Positions 1 to 5,328 of a stretch of DNA of 6,672 bases are shown one piece after another. Each line of letters begins with the position of its first letter. Within the stretch, counting starts at the first letter, position 1. The position numbers and the translations under genes are program-made. Source of the stretch: an uncultured Coriobacteriaceae bacterium (lineage in GTDB: Bacteria; Actinomycetota; Coriobacteriia; Coriobacteriales; QAMH01); assembly GCA_902783925.1 (NCBI GenBank), contig CACZSV010000077.1:1-6672 (forward strand), given 5' to 3'. The notes under the pieces are model-generated. The model was not told where the DNA came from. It saw nothing but the letters and a program-made list of their open reading frames with translations, and did no database searches.

Positions 1-954
1 CTGACGGGAAAGACTTCTCTGCGCCGTGTGTATGGATAGGTCCGCATATCGTAATTTGAGGGTTATTGTATGTCCGGAAAGACCTTTTCGTCTCAGGCGC
101 AATCCGACCATGGACCCAAGCATGTCGATTGCGTCCTCGATTTCTTGGCGCGTAGATATGTCGACGCTGAAGGTGCGTTCGTGCCCTATAGATTTGATGT
201 CGCGATTGGTCTGAATCTCGCGCTTGTCTATGCCACGCGCTCGGTCCTGCAGGGTTTGGGAGTTCACGCCGAATACAGGTCGGATGGCTTCTGTCGGGGC
301 AGCAGCAAGATCTCCAAGCGTTAGTATTCCCGTCTGCGCGAGCTTGGCTGCGCTCTGCTTTCCGATGCCAGGCATTGTACGAACTCCCAACGGTGCGAGA
401 AACGACGCCTCGCTTCCGGGGTACACAACCGTCAGGCCGCGAGGCTTGTCCATATCCGATGCAATTTTTGCAACCGCCTTGCCGCTGGCAACTCCAATCG
501 AGCATGTTATTCCAAGCTCTGCAACGCGCTCCTGAATTCTCGAGGCAATGCGCACCGGATTATCACCCGTATAGCGTCCCGGGGAGACATCAAGAAACGC
601 TTCGTCAATCGATACCTGCTCGAGCAGGGGCGATTCATCGTAGAGAATGGCCATGACGGCGCGCGAGAACTTCCGATATTCATCAAAGTGCGGCCGAGCC
701 CATATAGCATTTGGGCACAGGCGCTTTGCAATAGCAGACGGCATGGCCGAACGCACGCCGAATTGTCGGGCTTCGTATGAGCACGTGGAGACGACGCCGC
801 GCCGCTGCGCAGATCCACCCACGATTACGGGCTTTCCACGCCATTCGGGATGATTCAATTGCTCGACCGAGGCAAAGAACGCGTCGAGGTCCATGAGCAA
901 TATCGCACGGCCCGTCCACTTCTGTTGCGCTATGGGAGAATTCCGATTTGTCAT
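1..954 (-). CDS. dinB: DNA polymerase IV (Y-family translesion polymerase), C-terminus cut by window edge
   Basis: This gene encodes a Y-family polymerase that copies past damaged template bases at low fidelity. The visible 318 codons are open from the start at 954 to the window edge. The palm motif MDLDAFFASVE lies at residues 21-31: D22 is the first catalytic metal ligand and F27 aligns with the E. coli steric-gate F13. SIDEAF at 115-120 supplies the other acidic pair, D117 and E118. The finger region GVVSTCSYEAR is at 53-63. A thumb helix-hairpin-helix, PGIGKQSAAKL, is at 195-205. The little finger begins near 250 (IGHERTF at 256-262) and is incomplete. Family members are about 350-420 residues, so the C-terminal beta-clamp motif is probably off the window. 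The start gives about 14 residues before the first strand; the next in-frame ATG (894) would begin only one residue before D22. No useful Shine-Dalgarno precedes 954, so the mRNA may be leaderless. UmuC is an alternative but fits less well. The identification is firm. Confidence 0.95.
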   Translation of the reverse strand, partial: MTNRNSPIAQQKWTGRAILLMDLDAFFASVEQLNHPEWRGKPVIVGGSAQRRGVVSTCSYEARQFGVRSAMPSAIAKRLCPNAIWARPHFDEYRKFSRAVMAILYDESPLLEQVSIDEAFLDVSPGRYTGDNPVRIASRIQERVAELGITCSIGVASGKAVAKIASDMDKPRGLTVVYPGSEASFLAPLGVRTMPGIGKQSAAKLAQTGILTLGDLAAAPTEAIRPVFGVNSQTLQDRARGIDKREIQTNRDIKSIGHERTFSVDISTRQEIEDAIDMLGSMVGLRLRRKGLSGHTITLKLRYADLSIHTAQRSLSRQ

Positions 955-956
955 GC

Positions 957-985
957 CTGTATTGTAGCCATGCAACGGCTACAAT
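957..985 (+). promoter_or_regulatory. Candidate promoter for the DUF47 gene
   Basis: A -10-like TACAAT (980-985, five of six matches to TATAAT) has a hexamer CTGTAT (957-962) exactly 17 nt upstream. CTGTAT matches the -35 consensus TTGACA at only two positions, so strength would depend on the -10 or an activator. Transcription would start near 992, about 27 nt before the DUF47 ATG, leaving room for the GAGGA ribosome-binding sequence at 1003-1007. Confidence 0.4.
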
Positions 986-989
986 ACAG
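961..989 (-). promoter_or_regulatory. Candidate promoter for dinB, mirrored within the same inverted repeat
   Basis: By the symmetry of the repeat, the minus strand carries TACAAT at 966-961 and CTGTAT at 989-984 with the same 17-nt spacing. A start about 7 nt past the -10 falls at or next to the dinB ATG (954). This predicts a leaderless message and agrees with the lack of a ribosome-binding site there. The -35 is weak, so this is a sequence-only prediction. Confidence 0.4.
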
Positions 990-1018
990 ATGCAGATATC
1001 TCGAGGAAAGCAGGCACC

Positions 1019-1687
1019 ATGGCGCGCAAGCAAAAGTTCGACTATTTCAAGGCGTTCGTGAAAATAAGCGACTACGCTGTTCAATATGCTGACGAGCTTG
1101 TTCGATTCCTTGAAAGCAAATATGACGCAGAAAAGCAGATCGGCATGCTCGATCAGGGCGAGGTCCTCGATCGTTTGCTCAGCATGCATAGGATAGAAGA
1201 GGATTCCGACCAGATCACGCATGACATTACCGATCACCTCTCCACCGAATTTATCGCGCCGATAGAACGTGAGGACATCTTGGCCTTGTGCGACGAGCTT
1301 GATACGGTCGTGGACGAGCTTGACGATGTGTTGCAAAGAATCTACATGTACAATCTGCCGTTCATCACATCTGAGGTCATGGAGATGGCGCACATTGTCC
1401 ACAAATCGACGCTGGCCCTCCACTCTGCGTGCGAAAAGTTCACGCATTTCAAGAAATCTAAATCGATTAAGTCGTACATCGTCGAAGTGAATAGCTGTGA
1501 AGACGAAGGTGACAAGGTCTACATCAAGTCTGTTCACAACATATTCAAGCGTGCGCAAGAGGGTGAGTTCGAGCAGCCATTTATTCCCATAGGCTTGCAC
1601 GGAGCGCTTTCCGCTCTCGAAGAATGCTGCGATGCATGTGAGGCGGCCGGAGACATCATGGTGACGGTGCGCCTCAAGAATTCATAG
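1019..1687 (+). CDS. DUF47 / PhoU-like phosphate transport regulator family protein
   Basis: This is a complete 222-residue, soluble, mostly helical and acidic protein of the DUF47 (PhoU-related) family, whose members are usually a little over 200 residues. The family signature, a F-x-x-P-[DE]-R-E-D-I block followed by a D/E-rich helix, is clear: FIAPIEREDI at 78-87, then LCDELDTVVDELDD to residue 103. Other PhoU-type acidic helices, thought to bind metals, are HRIEEDSDQITHDI (57-70), NSCEDEGDKVY (158-168) and ALEECCDACEAAGD (199-212). No signal peptide or membrane segment is visible. Relatives are often encoded beside a PiT-type phosphate transporter and are thought to modulate it, but no transporter gene lies in this window. 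A GAGGA motif at 1003-1007 precedes the ATG. The gene is divergent from dinB across a palindrome and ends about 100 bases before tRNA-Leu. Family membership is firm; the role in phosphate control is inferred from the family. Confidence 0.88.
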   Translation: MARKQKFDYFKAFVKISDYAVQYADELVRFLESKYDAEKQIGMLDQGEVLDRLLSMHRIEEDSDQITHDITDHLSTEFIAPIEREDILALCDELDTVVDELDDVLQRIYMYNLPFITSEVMEMAHIVHKSTLALHSACEKFTHFKKSKSIKSYIVEVNSCEDEGDKVYIKSVHNIFKRAQEGEFEQPFIPIGLHGALSALEECCDACEAAGDIMVTVRLKNS

Positions 1688-1747
1688 ACGCAATACAGCC
1701 CAAGTCAACAAATATGCTACGGAACGCCGTGTGTGGAGTTCATACGC

Positions 1748-1753
1748 TACAAT
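1748..1753 (+). promoter_or_regulatory. Possible -10 element for tRNA-Leu and the tig operon
   Basis: TACAAT here matches the -10 consensus at five of six positions and lies 37 nt before the mature tRNA 5' end. A start near 1760 would give a 5' leader of about 30 nt, to be removed by RNase P. No good -35 is seen 16-18 nt upstream (the region around 1725-1730 is cgccgt), so the call is weak. The surrounding 1688-1790 gap holds no convincing terminator for the DUF47 gene: the only hairpin, ACGG-AACG-CCGT at 1719-1730, is short and has no T-run. Confidence 0.3.
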
Positions 1754-1790
1754 GCTGCATTACCGTGTGTTTTAGGAACATGGCAGTCAT

Positions 1791-1875
<85 letters not shown>

Positions 1876-1922
1876 GTTGAGAGATCGTGCAGGCGGGAGG
1901 CCTGTTAGGCAAGAATGAATTT

Positions 1923-1927
1923 GGAGG
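1923..1927 (+). promoter_or_regulatory. Ribosome-binding site that fixes the TTG start of tig
   Basis: GGAGG, extended to GGAGGAA, lies 4 nt upstream of TTG at 1932-1934. It is a strong Shine-Dalgarno match and favours TTG over the upstream in-frame GTG at 1887. The 15 extra residues the GTG would add look nothing like a trigger factor N-terminus and would be read straight through this site. Confidence 0.8.
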
Positions 1928-1931
1928 AACG

Positions 1932-3242
1932 TTGGAAGTAACGACTAGCATCCGCGAGGACGACGGCAAGACACAGGTAACCGTCGAAATGACCGCAGAA
2001 GAGGTCAAGGAACACATCGACAGGGCATTCAAAAGTTTTTCGAAGACCCGTATTCCCGGCTTTCGCGCGGGGAAGGCGCCCCGCCAGGTTCTCGTGCAGA
2101 ACTTTGGCGGCCATGATGTCGTCTACGAACAGATTACCTCCGATATGATCAACGATGTCGCTCCTGTTGCGGTCGACCAGCAGGATATCCTCTTTGTTTC
2201 CGATCCGGAGTTCGAAGATTCGGGCATGGTTGCCGACGGAGAATCGTTCACGTTCACGCTCTTTGGCGAGCTCAAGCCTGACATCGAGCTTCTTAGCTAC
2301 GAGCCCGTCGAAATCAAGCTCCCCTCTGAAGAAGTTACCGAGGAGGACCTGAACGGCCAGCTCGAGGCACTGCGCGAGTACTACTACAACTTCGAGACGG
2401 TAGACCGTGGGGCAAAGGAGGGCGACTACACCATGATCGCCATCGATGTCACGCTCGATGGCAATACGATCGACGCACTCTCGAACGAGAATCGTCTTGT
2501 CGAGGTCGGCGGAGGAGCGATTCCCGCACAGGTCTCCGAGCAGATCGTTGGCATGAAAGCCGATGACAGCAAGGAGTTCGATTTTACGGACGATGAGGAC
2601 GAAGAATACGCGGGCAAGACCCTGCACGCCAAGCTGACGGTGAAAGAAGTGCGTGAGCAGCAGAAGCCTGAGCTTAACGATGAATTCGCCACGAAGGTTG
2701 GATTCGAGTCGTTTGACGAGCTCAAAAAATCGCTGAAAGAAGAGATTGAAAAGCAGAAGAAAGATCAGCTCCCTCGCTTGAAGGAATCTCGCTGCGTGCG
2801 CGAGCTTGCAAAGCGCATCGATGGTCAGGTTCCAACGGCGTATGTGAACTTCACGCGCGAGAACATTCTGCGCGATTTCTTCAACAGCTTGCAGGAACAG
2901 GGTCTCACCTTCGACCAGTTCCTCGCGAGCAATGGCATCACGAGTGATGACTTCAAGAAAGATCTCGATAATCAGGCTCAGGAAGAGGCAGAGCAGAGCC
3001 TTGCCCTGGATGCCCTGTTCCGCGAACGCGGCATGGAAATTACCGAAGAAGACATCAACAAAGAGTTCGAGGCCGTTGCCGACCCCGAGGGCACGCGCAA
3101 ATCCTGGGAAGAGGCGGGACGCATGTCCATCATCCGCGAGGCGATTCGTCGCCAGCAGGCAACGGAATGGCTCGTCGAAAACGCTGTTGTCACCATCGAC
3201 GACGGCAGCGATGAAGGAGAGGCCGAAGAAGACAAAGAGTAG
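1932..3242 (+). CDS. tig: Trigger factor, ribosome-associated chaperone and peptidyl-prolyl isomerase
   Basis: Trigger factor docks at the ribosome exit tunnel next to protein L23 and shields and folds nascent chains. With the TTG start the product is 436 residues (E. coli about 432). The ribosome-docking signature GFRAGKAP then falls at 43-50, the same numbering as E. coli GFRKGKVP, which supports this start. The N-terminal domain covers about 1-112. An FKBP-like isomerase domain runs from about 160 to 240 (EGDYTMIAIDV at 163-173, VGGGAIP at 192-198). The C-terminal helical chaperone arms begin near 245 (KPELNDEFATKVG at 245-257) and end in a very acidic tail, DDGSDEGEAEEDKE. No TTA, CTA or TCA codon occurs in the gene. 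It lies 56 nt after tRNA-Leu and 83 nt before clpP; that gap holds no clear terminator. Identification is firm; the exact start is likely but not proven. Confidence 0.96.
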   Translation: MEVTTSIREDDGKTQVTVEMTAEEVKEHIDRAFKSFSKTRIPGFRAGKAPRQVLVQNFGGHDVVYEQITSDMINDVAPVAVDQQDILFVSDPEFEDSGMVADGESFTFTLFGELKPDIELLSYEPVEIKLPSEEVTEEDLNGQLEALREYYYNFETVDRGAKEGDYTMIAIDVTLDGNTIDALSNENRLVEVGGGAIPAQVSEQIVGMKADDSKEFDFTDDEDEEYAGKTLHAKLTVKEVREQQKPELNDEFATKVGFESFDELKKSLKEEIEKQKKDQLPRLKESRCVRELAKRIDGQVPTAYVNFTRENILRDFFNSLQEQGLTFDQFLASNGITSDDFKKDLDNQAQEEAEQSLALDALFRERGMEITEEDINKEFEAVADPEGTRKSWEEAGRMSIIREAIRRQQATEWLVENAVVTIDDGSDEGEAEEDKE

Positions 3243-3325
3243 TCTTTTGGCCGCACAGAAAGCCGGCACCTCTGCAAAACCGCAATGCGTTACCTCGAGG
3301 CGCCCGTCTGAAAGGAAGGATACAC

Positions 3326-3955
3326 ATGGGTTTCACACAACCGATTTCGGACCCACTCATCCCATATGTTATCGAGCAGTCTCCACGCGGGGAGCGCAGC
3401 TTCGACATCTACTCACGCCTGTTAAACGATCGTGTTGTTTTTCTGGGCGAAGAGGTGACGGACGCCTCTGCAAACTCTGTCGTTGCGCAGTTGCTGCATC
3501 TTGAAAGCGTCGATCCGGACAAGGATATTTCGCTCTACATCAATTCTCCGGGCGGCTCTGTTACTGCTGGTCTGGCAATTTATGACACTATGCAATTCAT
3601 CAAACCCGACGTGAGCACCATTTGCATTGGCCAATGCGCTTCCATGGGCGCGGTGCTGCTCGCGGCTGGTGCGCCGGGCAAGCGCTTTGCGCTTCCTAAC
3701 TCTCGCGTCATGATTCACCAGCCGTCAGGCGGAGCACAAGGCAAGCAGAGCGATATCGCCATCGTCGCTGAAGAAATCCTCAAGATTCGCGACCAGCTCA
3801 ATGGGATTCTCGCCAAGCATACGGGCCAGACCATCGACAAAATCCAAGAAGACACTGAAAAAGACAACTTCATGTCTGCTGAAGAAGCAAAGGCCTATGG
3901 TCTTGTCGACGACGTGGTCAAGTCACGTTCGGCTGCTGCGGAAAAGGCAGAATAA
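3326..3955 (+). CDS. clpP: ATP-dependent Clp protease proteolytic subunit
   Basis: ClpP is the serine peptidase whose two stacked heptameric rings degrade proteins threaded in by ClpX or ClpC. The 209-residue product has the complete catalytic triad: S106 in GQCASMGA (102-109), H131 in RVMIHQPSGG (127-136) and D180 in EKDNFMSAEEA (178-188). The oxyanion-stabilising loop INSPGGSV is at 72-79. The N-terminus, with IPYVIEQSPRGERSFDIYSRLL at about 12-33, is typical of ClpP, including the short region usually trimmed on maturation. GGAAGGA at 3314-3320 lies 5 nt before the ATG, a good ribosome-binding site. clpX follows after 17 nt, so the two are almost certainly cotranscribed. Only one clpP is present here, whereas many Actinobacteria carry tandem clpP1-clpP2 at this locus. 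Length and motifs are normal, with no sign of damage. Confidence 0.98.
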   Translation: MGFTQPISDPLIPYVIEQSPRGERSFDIYSRLLNDRVVFLGEEVTDASANSVVAQLLHLESVDPDKDISLYINSPGGSVTAGLAIYDTMQFIKPDVSTICIGQCASMGAVLLAAGAPGKRFALPNSRVMIHQPSGGAQGKQSDIAIVAEEILKIRDQLNGILAKHTGQTIDKIQEDTEKDNFMSAEEAKAYGLVDDVVKSRSAAAEKAE

Positions 3956-3972
3956 GGGGAAGGTGCGCTCTC

Positions 3973-5289
3973 ATGGCAGAAGACACACGGGGGTTTAACG
4001 GTGGACTTCTCCATTGTTCGTTTTGCGGCAAGACGCAAAACGAGGTGGACAAGCTCATCGCTGGAGACGGTGTCTACATTTGCAACGAATGCGTAAAGCT
4101 ATGCTCCGATATTATCGTGGATGAAGGCCTCTCGCTCGACGGCGAGGGGCTTCCCGCAGCTAGTGGCAAAAAGGAAGGGCTCATCACGCTCGAGAACCTT
4201 CCAACGCCCAGAGAGATTCACAAGGAACTCTCCTCGTACGTCATCGGGCAAGAAAACGCCAAGAAGGCGCTTTCCGTTGCCGTGTATAACCACTACAAGC
4301 GCGTTGCCTTGGGGCTCGATACCAAAGATGGAGAAGTCGAACTTGCAAAGAGCAATATCCTATTGCTCGGGCCTACGGGTTGCGGCAAGACGCTGCTCGC
4401 GCAGACGCTTGCGCGTATCCTCGATGTTCCGTTTGCCATCGCCGATGCAACCGCACTTACAGAAGCAGGCTACGTCGGAGAAGACGTCGAGAATATCCTG
4501 CTCAAGCTTATCACTGCTGCAGACAATGATATCGACCGTGCGCAGGTGGGCATAATCTACATAGACGAAATCGACAAGGTCGCGCGCAAGGCGGAAAACC
4601 TCTCCATCACACGTGATGTTTCCGGTGAGGGCGTTCAGCAGGCGCTGCTCAAGATCATCGAAGGCACCGACGCCGCGGTTCCGCCCACGGGCGGACGCAA
4701 ACATCCGCAGCAGGAGCTCATTCATATCGACACTACGAACATCCTCTTTATCCTTGGTGGGGCCTTTGTTGGTCTCGACAAGATTATCGGTGAGCGTATT
4801 GGCAAGCGTGGCGTGGGCTTCAATTCCGAAGTCAGTAAATCGCATTCGATGGAATCGGCCGAGCTTCTCGGAGAGGTCCTCCCCGAAGACCTGAATCGCT
4901 TTGGTCTTATCCCGGAATTCGTCGGCCGTATCCCTGTCATATCCTCTGTGCAAGATCTTGAGGAAGACGACCTGATTCGCATTCTGACCGAACCCAAGAA
5001 CGCGCTTGTCAAGCAATACCAGCGCATGTTCAGCTTCGACAATACGGAGCTTGTGTTCGAAGATGACGCTTTGCGCGCTATTGCAAAACAGGCGATTGAC
5101 CGTGGAACCGGCGCACGTGGTTTGCGCTCGATTTGCGAGAGCGTCTTGCAAGATACGATGTACGAGCTTCCGAGCTCCACCGATATCGAAAGGGTCATCG
5201 TGACGAAAGAATGCGTCAACGACGGTGCCCAGCCCATGATTCTTCGCCGCGAGACGGGCAAAAAGAGCAAGAGCGAAACCGCCGCATAA
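3973..5289 (+). CDS. clpX: ATP-dependent Clp protease ATP-binding subunit ClpX
   Basis: ClpX is the hexameric AAA+ unfoldase that recognises tagged substrates, pulls them through its pore and delivers them to ClpP. The 438-residue product begins with a zinc-binding domain using C15, C18, C37 and C40. The AAA+ core shows Walker A GPTGCGKT (133-140), pore-1 loop GYVGED (166-171, Y167), Walker B IIYIDEID (194-201, D198 and E199), pore-2 RKH (242-244), arginine finger R319 in EFVGRIP, and sensor 2 R382 in GARGLR. The ClpP-docking tripeptide appears as V281-G282-F283 instead of the common IGF. The purine-rich stretch GGGGAAGG at 3956-3963 serves as ribosome-binding site 9 nt before the ATG. One CTA leucine codon (4360-4362) is present, unlike in tig. 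valS begins 39 nt downstream with no terminator visible. All key residues are present, so the protein should be active. Confidence 0.98.
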   Translation: MAEDTRGFNGGLLHCSFCGKTQNEVDKLIAGDGVYICNECVKLCSDIIVDEGLSLDGEGLPAASGKKEGLITLENLPTPREIHKELSSYVIGQENAKKALSVAVYNHYKRVALGLDTKDGEVELAKSNILLLGPTGCGKTLLAQTLARILDVPFAIADATALTEAGYVGEDVENILLKLITAADNDIDRAQVGIIYIDEIDKVARKAENLSITRDVSGEGVQQALLKIIEGTDAAVPPTGGRKHPQQELIHIDTTNILFILGGAFVGLDKIIGERIGKRGVGFNSEVSKSHSMESAELLGEVLPEDLNRFGLIPEFVGRIPVISSVQDLEEDDLIRILTEPKNALVKQYQRMFSFDNTELVFEDDALRAIAKQAIDRGTGARGLRSICESVLQDTMYELPSSTDIERVIVTKECVNDGAQPMILRRETGKKSKSETAA

Positions 5290-5328
5290 GGACAAATCCA
5301 GCGTCTACAAAGAGAACGGAAAACCAGC

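Larger units (their letters stand above)
957..989. repeat. Perfect 13-bp inverted repeat between divergent dinB and DUF47 genes
   Basis: The left arm CTGTATTGTAGCC (957-969) and right arm GGCTACAATACAG (977-989) are exact reverse complements, separated by the 7-nt loop ATGCAAC (970-976). The repeat fills about half of the 64-bp gap between the dinB start (954) and the DUF47 start (1019). It is not followed by a T-run on either strand and sits where both genes begin, so a terminator is unlikely. An operator for a dimeric regulator, or simply two mirrored promoters, is the better reading. The repeat itself is seen directly; its function is inferred. Confidence 0.85.

Noticed and set aside
957..989. 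A LexA/SOS box controlling dinB, since the repeat begins CTGTAT and ends ATACAG
   Set aside because: The E. coli-type box has its CTG and CAG ends within 16 bp, whereas here they are 33 bp apart. No actinobacterial GAAC-N4-GTTC box was seen in the gap either.
957..989. The inverted repeat as a rho-independent terminator
   Set aside because: It lies between two gene starts rather than two ends, and no T-run follows on either strand.
1700..1730. A CtsR- or HspR-type heat-shock operator upstream of the tRNA/tig unit (AGTCAA at 1703-1708)
   Set aside because: Only one half-site-like word is present. The second CtsR heptad and the HspR inverted repeat are missing.
1887..1931. GTG at 1887 as the start of tig
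   Set aside because: It would add 15 residues absent from trigger factors. The TTG at 1932 has a much better ribosome-binding site and restores the E. coli numbering of the docking motif.
1915..1941. A tiny ORF (MNLEERWK) overlapping the tig start, as a possible leader peptide
   Set aside because: Its nearest purine-rich sequence (1895-1900) is 14 nt upstream, too far for good initiation, and it overlaps the tig ribosome-binding site. It is most likely chance.
1905..3269. A 454-codon reverse-strand open frame covering all of tig
   Set aside because: It is codon-aligned with tig and stays open only because tig lacks TTA, CTA and TCA. Its translation shows no recognisable domain, and trigger factor motifs on the plus strand are unambiguous.
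3243..3325. A terminator or internal promoter between tig and clpP
   Set aside because: Only short palindromes such as CCTCGAGG (3293-3300) are present, with no T-run and no recognisable -10/-35 pair.
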